Assembly: GCF_008124835.1 (NCBI RefSeq)
Contig: NZ_VNHW01000006.1
Span: forward strand, 62,001-126,000
Direction of reading: 5' to 3'
Source: Blastococcus xanthinilyticus
GTDB lineage: Bacteria > Actinomycetota > Actinomycetes > Mycobacteriales > Geodermatophilaceae
DNA: 64,000 bases
The notes under the pieces were generated by a model. The model saw only the letters and a program-made list of their open reading frames with translations, was not told where the DNA came from and ran no database searches. Positions 27,185 to 36,767 of this stretch are shown in pieces (position 1 is the first letter of the stretch; the number at the start of each line of letters is the position of its first letter). A program made the translations under genes and the position numbers.

Positions 27185-27937
27185 TCAGGCCCAGCGGCTC
27201 CGGACCGACAGTGCCGCCAGAGCCGCCGCGCCCGCGGTCGAGGTGCGCAGCACCTCGGGGCCGAGCCGCACCGCCTCGGCGCCGGCCGCCCGGAAGGCGA
27301 CCACCTCTCCGTCGGTGAGGCCGCCCTCCGGGCCGACGACGACCACCACCGTGCCCGCGGGGGGCACGGGAAGGCCGGCGAGCGGGCGGCGCGCCTGCTC
27401 GTGCAGCACCACCGCGAGGTCGGCGTCGGCGAGCAGGCCGCAGACCTCCCGGGTGGTCATCGGCTCGGTCACCTCGGGCAGCCGGGGACGGCGGGACTGC
27501 TTGGCCGCCGCCCGCGCCGCCGCGCGCCACTTGGCGACCCCCTTGTCCACCCGGTCGTCCCGCCACCGGGTCACGCAGCGGGAGGCCTGCCAGGGCACGA
27601 TCCGGTCGACGCCGAGCTCGGTGGCGAGGTCGACCGCCAGCGGCCCGCGGTCGCCCTTCGGCAGCGCCTGGACGAGCACGAACTCGGGGTCCGGCTCGGG
27701 CACCTCGAACCGTTCCTGCACCGCGACTCGCAGCCCCTCCGGCCCGGCGGCGACGACGTCCCCCTCGACGACGACCCCCCGGCCGTCGCCGACGTGCACC
27801 CGCTCGCCCGGCTGCAGCCGGAGCACCTCGACCGCGTGCCGGCCCTCGGGGCCGGGCACCAGCAGCTCCGCGGTGTCGGCCAGCTCGTCCAGCAGGAACA
27901 GCGGTGCGCCGTCGAGCGCCGGGGTCTGCTCGGTCAT
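27185..27937 (-). CDS. rsmE: 16S rRNA (uracil-1498-N3) methyltransferase RsmE
   Basis: SPOUT-class SAM methyltransferase. 250 residues: PUA-like N-terminal domain, then knot motifs GPEGGLTDGE (202-211) and LGPEVLRTSTA (225-235) that bind SAM. IVPWQASRCVTRW matches the conserved I-P-WQ-RS region. Start ATG overlaps the dnaJ stop by one base (TGATG). Actinobacterial order hrcA-dnaJ-rsmE. Confidence 0.94.
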   Translation of the reverse strand: MTEQTPALDGAPLFLLDELADTAELLVPGPEGRHAVEVLRLQPGERVHVGDGRGVVVEGDVVAAGPEGLRVAVQERFEVPEPDPEFVLVQALPKGDRGPLAVDLATELGVDRIVPWQASRCVTRWRDDRVDKGVAKWRAAARAAAKQSRRPRLPEVTEPMTTREVCGLLADADLAVVLHEQARRPLAGLPVPPAGTVVVVVGPEGGLTDGEVVAFRAAGAEAVRLGPEVLRTSTAGAAALAALSVRSRWA

Positions 27938-29067
27938 CAGCGGCCGTTGAATGCGTCGCGGACGCGGGAGAACAGGCCCCCCTGGGCCTCGCGGTGGGAG
28001 TCGGCCCGGTCCTCCCCGCGCAGCGCCGCCAGCTCGCGGAGCAGCTTCTCCTGCTCGCCGTCCAGCCTCGTGGGGGTCTGCACCTCCACGTGCACCAGCA
28101 GGTTGCCCCGGCCGGTCGCGCGCAGCCGCGGGGCGCCGTGGGCGCGGAGGGTGAGCACGCTGCCGGACTGGGTGCCCGGCCGGATGTCCAGCTCCTCCTC
28201 GCCGTCGAGGGTCTTCAGGTTCAGCGTCGTGCCCAGCGCCGCGGAGGTCATCGGCAGGGTGACCCGGCAGTGCAGGTCCTCGCCGTCGCGGGTGAAGACC
28301 TCGTGCGGGCGCTCGTGCACCTCGACGTAGAGGTCACCGGCCGGGCCGCCCCCGGGGCCGACCTCGCCCTGCCCGGTGAGCCGGATCCGCATGCCGTCCT
28401 CGACGCCGGCCGGCACCTTCACCGAGATGGTGCGGCGGGCGCGGACCCGGCCGTCGCCGGCGCACTTGGGGCACGGCTCGGGGATGACCTGGCCGGTGCC
28501 CGAGCACGTGGGGCACGGGCGGCTGGCGACGACCTGGCCGAGGAAGCCGCGCTGCACGCTCTGCACCTCGCCGCGGCCGGAGCAGGTCGCACAGGTGGCG
28601 GCGTGGGTCCCCGGCGCGGTGCCCGCGCCGGCGCAGGTGTCGCAGAGGACGGCGGTGTCGACGGTGATCTCCTTGGTGACGCCGAAGACCGTCTCGTCCA
28701 GCTCCAGCTCGACCGGGATCAGCGCGTCGCGGCCGGACCGGGTGCGGCTGCGCGGGCCACGGGTGGCCGCGCCGCCGAAGAAGGCGTCCATGATGTCGCC
28801 CAGCCCGCCGAAGCCGGCGCCGCCGAAGCCTGCACCAGCACCACCGGCGGCGTCGAACGGGTCGCCGCCGAGGTCGACGATCCGGCGCTTCTCCGGGTCG
28901 GTCAGCGCCTCGTACGCGCGGCTGACCTCCTGGAAGCGGTCCTTGGCGGCCGGGTCGGGGTTGACGTCGGGGTGCAGGTCACGGGCCAGCCGGCGGTAGG
29001 CCTTCTTGATGTCGCTGTCCGTGGCCCCCTGGGCCAGGCCCAGCACGCCGTAGTAGTCGGTTGCCAT
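27937..29067 (-). CDS. dnaJ: Chaperone DnaJ (DnaJ2, hrcA-linked)
   Basis: Co-chaperone of DnaK. 376 residues: J-domain with HPD (32-34), G/F-rich linker (about 70-95, with [14 protein letters not shown]), four zinc repeats beginning [24 protein letters not shown] and CPKCAGDG, then the two C-terminal substrate-binding domains. The type I layout is complete. Fifteen bases lie between the hrcA stop and this start; HrcA presumably controls it through the CIRCE element upstream. Confidence 0.95.
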   Translation of the reverse strand: MATDYYGVLGLAQGATDSDIKKAYRRLARDLHPDVNPDPAAKDRFQEVSRAYEALTDPEKRRIVDLGGDPFDAAGGAGAGFGGAGFGGLGDIMDAFFGGAATRGPRSRTRSGRDALIPVELELDETVFGVTKEITVDTAVLCDTCAGAGTAPGTHAATCATCSGRGEVQSVQRGFLGQVVASRPCPTCSGTGQVIPEPCPKCAGDGRVRARRTISVKVPAGVEDGMRIRLTGQGEVGPGGGPAGDLYVEVHERPHEVFTRDGEDLHCRVTLPMTSAALGTTLNLKTLDGEEELDIRPGTQSGSVLTLRAHGAPRLRATGRGNLLVHVEVQTPTRLDGEQEKLLRELAALRGEDRADSHREAQGGLFSRVRDAFNGR

Positions 29068-29081
29068 CGAAGTTCTCGTCC

Positions 29082-30104
29082 TCAGCTCTCGGCCAGCAGG
29101 TGGCCGACGTAGCGGGCCACGGCACGGACCGCGGCCATGTTCCCTGGGTAGTCCATCCGGGTCGGGCCGACGACGCCGAGGCCACCGAGCGACCGGTCGG
29201 CCGAGCCGTACCCGACGGTGACCAGCGACGCGCCCGACAGGGCCTCGTGGGCGTTCTCCTCGCCGATCCGCACCAGCACGGTGCTCGCGTCGACCTCGCC
29301 CATGAGGCGGAGGACGACGACCTGCTCCTCCAGCGCCTCGAGCAGCGGCTGCATCGTGCCGGGGAAGTCCATCGCGCTGCCGCGGGCGAGGTTCGCCGTC
29401 CCGCCGACGACCAGCCGGTCCTCGCTGGGCTCGACGAGGGTCTCCACCAGCGTCGCGCTGACCGCGGCGACCAGGCCGCGCAGGTGCACCGGCGCGGTCT
29501 CCAGCAGACCGGGCACCTTGTCCCCCGCCTCGCCGAGCTTCACCCCGGCGAACGCGGAGTTCAGCAGCGTCCGCAGCTCCGGGACCGCACCGGCGTCGAC
29601 GTCGGCCGGGCAGTCGACGACCCGCTGCTCCACCCGCCCGGTGTCGGTGATGAGCACCAGCAGCAGCCGGCCGGCCGCGACCTGCACGACCTCGAGGTGC
29701 CGCACGGCGCTGCGGGAGAGCGTCGGGTACTGCACGACGGCGACCTGCCGGGTCAGCTGAGCCAGCAGCCGGACGGTGCGGCCCAGCACGTCGTGCAGGT
29801 CGACCGCGCCGTCGAGGAAGCGCTCGATCGCCCGGCGCTCGGCGGCCGACAGCGGCTTGACCGCCGAGAGCCGATCGACGAACAGCCGGTACCCCTTGTC
29901 GGTGGGCACCCGGCCGGCGCTGGTGTGCGGCTGGGTGATGTAGCCCTGCTCCTCCAGCACCGCCATGTCGTTGCGGATGGTGGCCGGGGAGACGCCCAGG
30001 TCGTGCCGTTCGGCGAGGGCCTTGCTGCCGACCGGGTCGTTGGTCGAGACGAAGTCCTGGACGATGGCCCGGAGCACCTCCAGGCGGCGTTCGTCGTGCG
30101 CCAC
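29082..30104 (-). CDS. hrcA: Heat-inducible transcription repressor HrcA
   Basis: 340 residues. The N-terminal winged helix reads [20 protein letters not shown] then [16 protein letters not shown]-terminal GAF-like and dimerisation regions follow, with [18 protein letters not shown] and [18 protein letters not shown] at 30104 is chosen because GGAGG lies seven bases before it. A CIRCE palindrome 113 bases upstream shows self-regulation. Confidence 0.95.
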   Translation of the reverse strand: MAHDERRLEVLRAIVQDFVSTNDPVGSKALAERHDLGVSPATIRNDMAVLEEQGYITQPHTSAGRVPTDKGYRLFVDRLSAVKPLSAAERRAIERFLDGAVDLHDVLGRTVRLLAQLTRQVAVVQYPTLSRSAVRHLEVVQVAAGRLLLVLITDTGRVEQRVVDCPADVDAGAVPELRTLLNSAFAGVKLGEAGDKVPGLLETAPVHLRGLVAAVSATLVETLVEPSEDRLVVGGTANLARGSAMDFPGTMQPLLEALEEQVVVLRLMGEVDASTVLVRIGEENAHEALSGASLVTVGYGSADRSLGGLGVVGPTRMDYPGNMAAVRAVARYVGHLLAES

Positions 30105-30216
30105 GGTGACACCTCCCCGTACCGGTCGACGCGCCGTGCGGTGCCGGCCGGGAGGTCGACCTCCCGCGGCCGGCCGGCCGGTCCGGGGGCTGCCCGGGCC
30201 GGCTCGCGCACGACCA

Positions 30217-30243
30217 CTGGCACTCGCACGAACAGAGTGCCAG
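30217..30243. promoter_or_regulatory. CIRCE operator of HrcA
   Basis: CTGGCACTC-N9-GAGTGCCAG: perfect nine-base arms matching the CIRCE consensus (TTAGCACTC-N9-GAGTGCTAA) in its high-GC variant. It directly follows a TATGCT -10 box and precedes hrcA-dnaJ-rsmE. Confidence 0.93.
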
Positions 30244-30246
30244 GCC

Positions 30247-30252
30247 AGCATA
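30247..30252 (-). promoter_or_regulatory. -10 box of the hrcA operon
   Basis: TATGCT (TANNNT) lies three bases upstream of the CIRCE element on the minus strand, so bound HrcA would cover the transcription start. Confidence 0.6.
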
Positions 30253-30402
30253 CGCGACCGACGGCGCCGTCCCCCTGGCTCGCGGACGCGGCGGCGAGCC
30301 TCCCGGCGGGGCCGCCGGGAGCGGCCGACGGCGGCTCTCCCGGGCGGTTAGGGTTGTCCCCGTCGGCGCCCCGGGACGGGGCTGAGAGCGGAGGTCGGTC
30401 CC

Positions 30403-30780
30403 CTGATCTTCAAAGGCGTGCGCAACGGGCGCCCCTATCCCGACCACGGGTTGTCCACCCGCGACTGGGCGATGATCCCGCCCCGCCAGGTCCGCCTGGA
30501 CACCTTGACCACGACGAAGCGGGAGCTCGCGCTCGACGCGCTCCTGGCCGACGACTCGACCTTCTACGGCGACCTCTTCCCGCACGCGGTGCAGTGGCAC
30601 GGCGAGATGTACCTCGAGGACGGCCTGCACCGCGCGCTGCGGGCGGCCCTGCAGCAGCGCACCGTCATCCACGTGCGGGTGCTCGACCTCGACGCCCTTC
30701 CCCCGGTGCAGCCACCGGAGGAGCCGGCGACGGCGTCGATCCCGGCCCAGCCGCCGGTGCCCGGCACGCGCACCGGCTAG
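30403..30780 (+). CDS. Conserved actinobacterial small protein, probable CTG start
   Basis: 125 residues. The core [40 protein letters not shown] and [15 protein letters not shown], then [15 protein letters not shown], is well known from actinobacteria without a proven function. GGAGG stands seven bases before CTG at 30403, giving the N-terminus MIFKGVRNG expected for this family. The first GTG (30418) has no usable ribosome site. The gene ends in TAG that overlaps, on the other strand, the TAG of the response-regulator gene. Confidence 0.8.
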   Translation: MIFKGVRNGRPYPDHGLSTRDWAMIPPRQVRLDTLTTTKRELALDALLADDSTFYGDLFPHAVQWHGEMYLEDGLHRALRAALQQRTVIHVRVLDLDALPPVQPPEEPATASIPAQPPVPGTRTG

Positions 30781-31382
30781 AGCCAGCCCTTCTCCTCGGC
30801 GACCCGCGCGGCCTCGACGCGGGTGCGCGCCCCGGTCTTGCCGATGGCCGAGGAGAGGTAGTTGCGCACCGTCCCCTCCGACAGGAACAGCCGCCCGGCG
30901 ATGTCGGCGACGGTCGCCCCGTCGGCGGCGGCCCGGAGCACGTCGGCCTCCCGGGTGGACAGCGGCGTAGCGCCGATGGCCAGGGCGGCGGCGGCCAGGT
31001 CGCGGTCGATGACCCGCTCGCCGGCCATGACCGCGCGGATCCCCGCCGCCAGCTCGGCGACCGGCGCGTCCTTGACCAGGAAGCCCGCGGCGCCGACCTC
31101 CATGGCGCGGCGCAGGAAGCCGGGCCGGCCGAAGGTGGTGAGGATGACCGCCCGGCAGGTGGGCAGCACCGTGGCGAGCTCGCGCGCCGCGGTCAGCCCG
31201 TCGGCGCCGGGCATCTCGATGTCGAGCAGGGCGATGTCCGGCCGGTGCTCGGCGGCGGCCGCGGCCACGGCGTCGCCCCGGCCGACCTCGGCCACCACCT
31301 CGATGTCCTCCTCCAGCTCCAGCAGCGCGCGCAGCGCCCCGCGCACCATCGACTGGTCCTCGGCCAGCAGCACCCGGATCAC
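30777..31382 (-). CDS. NarL/LuxR-type response regulator
   Basis: 201 residues from GTG. The receiver domain has acidic Asp9, phospho-acceptor Asp54 (ALLDIEMPG) and Lys104. The C-terminal LuxR helix-turn-helix reads [20 protein letters not shown] then [20 protein letters not shown]. Overlaps the kinase gene by four bases. It likely regulates the ABC exporter immediately upstream, as in DesR/LiaR-type systems. Confidence 0.92.
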   Translation of the reverse strand: MIRVLLAEDQSMVRGALRALLELEEDIEVVAEVGRGDAVAAAAAEHRPDIALLDIEMPGADGLTAARELATVLPTCRAVILTTFGRPGFLRRAMEVGAAGFLVKDAPVAELAAGIRAVMAGERVIDRDLAAAALAIGATPLSTREADVLRAAADGATVADIAGRLFLSEGTVRNYLSSAIGKTGARTRVEAARVAEEKGWL

Positions 31383-32515
31383 GGCGCCGCCACGTCCGCG
31401 GCCGGCACGCACCCGGCGGCCACCGCGCCGGTCAGGGGGACGGCGACGGCCAGCCGGAACCCGCCACCCGGGTTCGGGCCGTGCGCCAGCCGGCCGCCCA
31501 CCGCGGCGACCCGCTCGGCGAGCCCGCTGAGGCCGGCCCCCGCGGCGGCGTCGCCACCCCGCCCGTCGTCGGAGACGGTGAGCTCGACGGCGTCCTCCGC
31601 CGCGGCGAACGCCACGGTGACCGACCGGGCGCCGCTGTGCCGGAGGACGTTCGTGGTGGCCTCCCGCAGCACCCAGCCGAGCACCGCGTCGACCGGCCCG
31701 GGCAGCGGCGGAGCCGGCGGTGGCGCCTTCAGCGCTATGCCGGCCGCGCGCAGCGCCGAGCGCGCCTCCACGAGCGACTGGGCCAGGCTGACCTGGCGGT
31801 AGCCGCTGACCGCGTCGCGCACCTCCGCCAGCGCCCGGCGCGCGGCGGACTCCACGTCGGCCATCTCCTGCCGCGCCCGCGCCGGGTCCCGCTCGGCCAG
31901 CCGCCCGGCCAGCTCGCTCTTCAGCGCGATCAGCGACAGGCTGTGGCCGAGCAGGTCGTGCAGGTCGCGGGCGAACCGCATCCGCTCCTCGGCCACGGCG
32001 TTGCGGGCCAGCTCCTCGCGGGCCACCACCAGCTCGGCGTTCACCGAGACCAGCTGCCGCATCCCGCGCAACGCGAACGCGGTGAGCACGCACATCACCG
32101 GGAGGATGAAGACGTCGCCGAGCACGCCGTGGGTGGCCAGCACCGCGGCGCACACACCGGCCGCGCCCAGGACCGCCGGCCACACCCACCGCTGGGGCAG
32201 GCCCACGGAGGCCGCCGCCGAGATGTAGATCATCAGCCCGGCCCACGCGGGACCCAGCCACACGGCCAGCCCCACGCCGAGCACGGCGACGACTGCCAGC
32301 GGCGCGCGCGGCCAGTCGCGGCGCTCGCCGAAGGCGTCCCCGAAGATGCCGAGGTAGACGACGGTGAAGGCGATCAGCCCCCCGGCCGCCGCCACCTGGA
32401 CCAGCAGCGGCCGGGACGTGCTCACCAGGTCGGCGATCGGGAAGACCTGGAACAGCAGCCAGGGCACGGCCCAGCCCAGCCGCTGCCACCGGTTCCGGGG
32501 ATCCACGAGCGGCAC
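31379..32515 (-). CDS. Sensor histidine kinase (HisKA_3 type)
   Basis: 378 residues. Five to six membrane helices fill residues 10-150, then a coiled dimerisation region with the phosphorylation site [20 protein letters not shown], then an HATPase domain ([40 protein letters not shown]). Start GTG at 32515; another GTG nine bases on is possible. Sensor for the adjacent response regulator. Confidence 0.9.
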   Translation of the reverse strand: MPLVDPRNRWQRLGWAVPWLLFQVFPIADLVSTSRPLLVQVAAAGGLIAFTVVYLGIFGDAFGERRDWPRAPLAVVAVLGVGLAVWLGPAWAGLMIYISAAASVGLPQRWVWPAVLGAAGVCAAVLATHGVLGDVFILPVMCVLTAFALRGMRQLVSVNAELVVAREELARNAVAEERMRFARDLHDLLGHSLSLIALKSELAGRLAERDPARARQEMADVESAARRALAEVRDAVSGYRQVSLAQSLVEARSALRAAGIALKAPPPAPPLPGPVDAVLGWVLREATTNVLRHSGARSVTVAFAAAEDAVELTVSDDGRGGDAAAGAGLSGLAERVAAVGGRLAHGPNPGGGFRLAVAVPLTGAVAAGCVPAADVAAP

Positions 32516-32526
32516 CGTAACCGCGC

Positions 32527-33273
32527 TCAGCCCGCGACCGCGTACAGCGGCCTGCGGCGCGCCACCAGGACGGCGAGGGCGCCGAAGGCGGCGGTGTACG
32601 CGGCGATCGCCAGCACGCCGGCCGGTCCCGGGAACCCGTCGAACACCACGCCGCGCCCGAGCTCGGCGTACCAGTACGAGGGCAGCGCGTACGCCAGGCC
32701 GCGCATCGCCCCGGGCAGCATCTCCACCGGCCACCACAGCCCGCCCAGCGCCGCGAGCACGACCCCGAGGATGCCGATGGCCCCGCCGGCCGCCTTCTCG
32801 TCGAGCGAGAGCCCCACCAGGATCCCGAGCGCGACGAAGGCCGCCGAGCCGGCCCACAGCACCGCGATCAGGGTGACCCAGGTGGCCACCCCGAGCTCGA
32901 CGCCGTTGATCAGCCGGCCGACCAGCGCGACCACCAGGATGCTGGGCAGCGTCAGCAGCACCCCGACGGCGACGTCGACGGCGAAGACCTGGGTCTGCGG
33001 CACGGGGGTGACCCGCAGCTGCCGGAGCCATCCCGACGCGCGGTCGAAGGAGATCCGGATGGTGGCGCCCAGGGCGGCGCCGATGGCCCCGTAGGCCATC
33101 ATCGAGACCATGATCGACGCCGAGACCTCCTGACGCTCGGCGGCGACGGACATCTGCCCGCCGATGATCTTCGTGAGGAAGATCGTGAACAGCGCGGGCA
33201 GCAGCACGGTGAAGAAGACGAACTGCTTGTTCCGCGCCACGCGGCGCAGCTGGAAGGCGAACAGCGGGTTCAT
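32527..33273 (-). CDS. ABC-2 type exporter permease
   Basis: 248 residues with six membrane helices. N-terminal FAFQLRRVARNKQFVFFTVL and the internal WLRQLRVTPVP loop are typical of ABC-2 permeases such as those of drug or lantibiotic exporters. Start overlaps the ATPase stop by four bases; kinase begins 11 bases after its stop. Confidence 0.9.
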   Translation of the reverse strand: MNPLFAFQLRRVARNKQFVFFTVLLPALFTIFLTKIIGGQMSVAAERQEVSASIMVSMMAYGAIGAALGATIRISFDRASGWLRQLRVTPVPQTQVFAVDVAVGVLLTLPSILVVALVGRLINGVELGVATWVTLIAVLWAGSAAFVALGILVGLSLDEKAAGGAIGILGVVLAALGGLWWPVEMLPGAMRGLAYALPSYWYAELGRGVVFDGFPGPAGVLAIAAYTAAFGALAVLVARRRPLYAVAG

Positions 33274-34193
33274 CGGGGCGCTCCGATCGAGGTCTGCCGA
33301 CGGGCGGCGATGAGAGAGATGACGGCGTCCTCGAGGGTCGCGCCGCGCACCTCGAGGTCGGGCAGGCCGCCGTCGGCCAGCAGCGCCCGGAGGGTCGTGT
33401 CGGCGTCGGCGGTGGCCAGGGTGACGGTGCTGCCCTGGCGGGTGACGGCGGTGACGGCCGGCACGTCGTCCAGCCGGCGCTCCGGACCGGCGGTGAAGGA
33501 GATGGTCCGCCCGCCCACGCCGGCCTTGACCTCGGCGGTGGTGCCGTCGGCGACCACCCGCCCCCCGGCCACCACGACCACCCGGTCGGCGACGGCGTCG
33601 GCCTCGTCGAGGTGGTGGGTGGCGAAGACGACGGTGTGCCCGCGCGCGGCGAGGCCGCGCATCGTCGTCCAGAAGGCGCGGCGGCCTTCGACGTCCATGG
33701 CGGAGGTCGGCTCGTCGAGCAGCAGCAGCGGTGGCGCACCCACCAGGGCCAGCGCCAGCAGCACCCGCTGCCGCTGACCGCCGGACAGCGCGTCCACGGG
33801 GCGGCCGAGCAGGCCGTCGATGCCCGCGGTGGCGACGAGGTCCTCCAGGGGCCAGGCGGTCGTCTGCCCGGCCCGGTCGAAGCTGCGCCGGACCAGGTCG
33901 ATCACCTCGCCGACCCGGGCCTCGGTCGGCAGGCCGCCGTGCTGCAGCATCGCGCCGACGCTGCCGGCGCGCACCGCGTCCTGCGGCTTCCGGCCGAGCA
34001 CCTCGACCTCGCCGGCGGTGGGGTTGAGCAGCCCGAGGACGGCGTTGACCGTGGTTGACTTGCCCGCTCCGTTGGGCCCGAGGAGGGCCACGGTCTGGCC
34101 CCGCGGGATGGTCAGGGACAGGTCGTCGACGGCGACCGCGTCGCCGTAGCGGACGGTGAGCCCGCGGATGTCGAGGGCGGGGGCGGGAGGCAT
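33270..34193 (-). CDS. ABC exporter ATPase
   Basis: 307 residues: Walker A GPNGAGKST, signature LSGGQRQRVLLALAL, Walker B LLLLDEPTSAMD, switch His in FATHHLDEAD, and a DrrA-like C-terminal extension. ATG at 34193 is chosen; an earlier in-frame start (34259) would sit inside the upstream terminator. First gene of the ATPase-permease-kinase-regulator operon. Confidence 0.9.
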   Translation of the reverse strand: MPPAPALDIRGLTVRYGDAVAVDDLSLTIPRGQTVALLGPNGAGKSTTVNAVLGLLNPTAGEVEVLGRKPQDAVRAGSVGAMLQHGGLPTEARVGEVIDLVRRSFDRAGQTTAWPLEDLVATAGIDGLLGRPVDALSGGQRQRVLLALALVGAPPLLLLDEPTSAMDVEGRRAFWTTMRGLAARGHTVVFATHHLDEADAVADRVVVVAGGRVVADGTTAEVKAGVGGRTISFTAGPERRLDDVPAVTAVTRQGSTVTLATADADTTLRALLADGGLPDLEVRGATLEDAVISLIAARRQTSIGAPR

Positions 34194-34242
34194 GGCCCGA
34201 GCCTGCCGCCCCCGTGCCCCGGGCCGGTAGTGGCGGACGTCG

Positions 34243-34276
34243 CCGGTCCCGTCTGACATCCGTCAGACGGGACCGG
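34243..34276 (-). terminator. Terminator of the DksA-like gene
   Basis: Perfect 15-base-pair stem (34243-34257 with 34262-34276), loop ATCC, 12 bases downstream of the stop codon at 34289. It separates this gene from the ABC exporter operon. Confidence 0.85.
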
Positions 34277-34288
34277 TGGAGGAAGCGG

Positions 34289-34603
34289 TCAGGCGGCCGC
34301 GGTGCAGGCCACGCAGGTGCGCGCGAACGGGCGCAGCTCGAGCCGCTCCTCGGGGATGAGGGCGTCGCAGCCGGTGCAGCGGCCGTAGGTGCCCTCGTCG
34401 AGGCGGCTCAGCGCGGCGTCGATCTCCTCGACGGTGCGCTGCAGGTCGGCGCTGCGGCGCTGGGCCACCGGGTCGGGCACCGAGGTGGCGCACTCGGCGA
34501 TGGCCTCCTCGCGCTGGTGGACGCAGTCGGCCCGCTGGGTCTGCAGCAGGGTGCGGAAGCGGTCCGCCGTGCTGGCGGACATGGAGTCGAGGCTGGCGGA
34601 CAT
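34289..34603 (-). CDS. TraR/DksA-family zinc-finger protein
   Basis: 104 residues: helical N-terminal coiled coil (about 12-70) and a C-terminal C4 zinc finger, Cys76-Cys79 and Cys97-Cys100, with the family spacing YGRCTGCDALIPEERLE. AAGGAGA lies five bases before the ATG. Members bind the RNA polymerase secondary channel; in actinobacteria the role is less defined. Confidence 0.88.
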   Translation of the reverse strand: MSASLDSMSASTADRFRTLLQTQRADCVHQREEAIAECATSVPDPVAQRRSADLQRTVEEIDAALSRLDEGTYGRCTGCDALIPEERLELRPFARTCVACTAAA

Positions 34604-34892
34604 GCGGATCTCCTTCTGGCGACGCGGACGTGCGCGGTCACCGGTCGGTGGCGCGGGAGGTCGGGAGGACCCGGCTGGCTGGATCGCCGGAGTCAGAGGG
34701 CCGGCGCGGCGGCTGGCGGTACGGGGGTCCGGGGACCCGGCGGAGATTCCTCGCCGGGGCGCACTCCTGGTGCGGGCACCGCGGACCACCCCCTCGTACG
34801 AAGCCGGCGCCGTTGCCGGAACGGGGACCATAGCCCAGATCCGGCGCCGCGATCTCGCCCGTCCGGGTGAGATCGGAGTGTCGGGTCCGCTC

Positions 34893-36131
34893 TCAGTCGG
34901 TCAGGTCGCGGACCACCGCGTCGGCCAGCAGCCGGCCCCGGTCGGTCAGCACGGCCCGGCCGTCGGCGTGCGCGGCCGGGTCGAGCAGGCCGCCGCGCAC
35001 GGCGTCCGCGGCCCGGGCCCGGCCGGTGCCGGTCAGGGCCGTGAGCGGCAGCCCGTCGCGCAGCCGGAGGCCGAGCATGACCGCCTCCAGGGCGCGGTCG
35101 GCCTCGTCGAGCAGCTCGGCGTCCTGGGCCGGGCTCTGGTCCCGGGCCAGCCGGTCGGCGTAGGCGGCCGGGTGCTTGACGTTCCACCAGCGGAGCCCGC
35201 CGACGTGGCTGTGCGCGCCCGGCCCGACGCCCCACCAGTTGGCGTTGGCCCAGTACAGCTCGTTGTGCCGGCAGCGGGCGGCGTCGGAGGTGGCCCAGTT
35301 GGACACCTCGTACCACTCGAAGCCCGCACTGCCCAGGGTCGCGTCGGCCTGCTCGTAGCGGTCCGCCAGCACGTCGTCGTCGGGCATCGGCAGCTCGCCG
35401 CGGCGGACGCGGCGGGCCAGCTTGGTGCCCTCCTCGACGATCAGCGCGTAGGCGCTGACGTGGTCGACGGGCGAGGCGAGCACGGCGTCGAGCGAGGCGG
35501 CCCAGTCGGCGTCGGTCTCCCCCGGCGTGCCGTAGATCAGGTCCAGGTTGACGTGGTCGAACCCGGCCGCGCGCGCCTCGTGCGCGGCCTCGACGGCGCG
35601 GCCGGGCGTGTGCCGCCGGTCCAGCGCGGCCAGCACGTGCGGCGCGGCGGACTGCATGCCGAGGCTGACCCGGGTGAAGCCGGCCTCGCGCAGCGTGGCC
35701 AGCGAGGCCGGCGAGACGGTCTCCGGGTTGGCCTCGGTGGTCACCTCGACGTCGTCGGCCACCGGGAACAGCTCCCGGGCCGCCGACAGGACCGCGGCGA
35801 GGTCGTCGGCGGGCAGCAGCGTCGGCGTGCCGCCGCCGACGAAGACGGTGGAGACCGTCGGCAGCTCCGGGCCGAGGGTGCGGACGGCCCGCTGCAGCTC
35901 CGCGATCGCCGTGCCCGCGTACTCGCTGCGGTTGGCGCCGGGGCCCAGCTCGTCGGAGGTGTAGGTGTTGAAGTCGCAGTAGCCGCAGCGGGTCGCGCAG
36001 AACGGGACGTGCACGTAGAGCCCGAACGGCGTGGTGGCCAGCCCTTCGCGGGCGCTGTCGGGCAGCGGGTCGGGGCCGGGCGCGCCGGGCGGCAGGCCGG
36101 CGTCGGTCAGCAGGGGCAGGACGGTGTTCAT
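34893..36131 (-). CDS. hemW: Radical SAM family heme chaperone HemW
   Basis: 412 residues. Radical SAM cluster CATRCGYC (Cys45, Cys49, Cys52) in YVHVPFCATRCGYCDFNTY, then GGGTPTLL and NLDLIYGTPGET, ending with the HemN_C domain. HemW-type proteins insert heme into respiratory proteins and lack true coproporphyrinogen oxidase activity. The 289-base gap downstream (34604-34892) holds the promoter of the DksA-like gene and no gene. Confidence 0.9.
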   Translation of the reverse strand: MNTVLPLLTDAGLPPGAPGPDPLPDSAREGLATTPFGLYVHVPFCATRCGYCDFNTYTSDELGPGANRSEYAGTAIAELQRAVRTLGPELPTVSTVFVGGGTPTLLPADDLAAVLSAARELFPVADDVEVTTEANPETVSPASLATLREAGFTRVSLGMQSAAPHVLAALDRRHTPGRAVEAAHEARAAGFDHVNLDLIYGTPGETDADWAASLDAVLASPVDHVSAYALIVEEGTKLARRVRRGELPMPDDDVLADRYEQADATLGSAGFEWYEVSNWATSDAARCRHNELYWANANWWGVGPGAHSHVGGLRWWNVKHPAAYADRLARDQSPAQDAELLDEADRALEAVMLGLRLRDGLPLTALTGTGRARAADAVRGGLLDPAAHADGRAVLTDRGRLLADAVVRDLTD

Positions 36132-36212
36132 CTGCTCCCAGTGTGCCGCGTGGCCGCTCCCGCCAGGCGGGAAGGCATTGTCATGCACGCCACTCGGCCG
36201 ATTCGATGACGC

Positions 36213-36692
36213 ATGGCCATCGACCCCTCCGTGATCGCCGCAGCGGTCGGTGCAGGCATCGGCGCGGCCATACCGGCGGTGTACGGCCCCTGGAAGACCC
36301 GCCACGACGCCCGGGTGCAGCGCAACGAGGACCTGCGCCGGCGGCGCATGGAGGTGTACATGGCCTTCTGCGGAGCCGCGCTGGACTACCGCCGGGCGGT
36401 GCTGAACCAGTGGTACGTGCGCGCACGGCTGGGCGGGAAAGACGCGGCCGCCCAGGCCGAACCGGCCGTCGGCGAGGACGTGCGCGCCACGCGGGCCGCC
36501 GCGTGGAGCCGCTACTACGAGGTCTTCATGCTGAGCAGCGGCCCGGTCAGCGCCGCAGCCGACGCAGCCCTCCAGAGCGCGGCCGCGATCAGTGGTGCCA
36601 CGCCGGCGCGCCGCAAGGAGCTCAGCGACCAGGTCCATCGGGAGATCAAGAGCTTCGCGGAGCTCGCGGCGACGTCAGTCCGCACGCGCTAG
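36213..36692 (+). CDS. Hypothetical protein with N-terminal membrane segment
   Basis: 159 residues. A Gly/Ala-rich hydrophobic start (VIAAAVGAGIGAAIPAVYG) is followed by a basic helical region (RHDARVQRNEDLRRRRMEVY) and a long alpha-helical tail. I recognise no family. Ends in TAG. Confidence 0.6.
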   Translation: MAIDPSVIAAAVGAGIGAAIPAVYGPWKTRHDARVQRNEDLRRRRMEVYMAFCGAALDYRRAVLNQWYVRARLGGKDAAAQAEPAVGEDVRATRAAAWSRYYEVFMLSSGPVSAAADAALQSAAAISGATPARRKELSDQVHREIKSFAELAATSVRTR

Positions 36693-36767
36693 CCGCGCCT
36701 CCGGTGCGGTCGCCGGGCTAGCTGGCACGCCAGGCCCGAGCGACGCCGGCCGCCCGCGACCGGCAGG

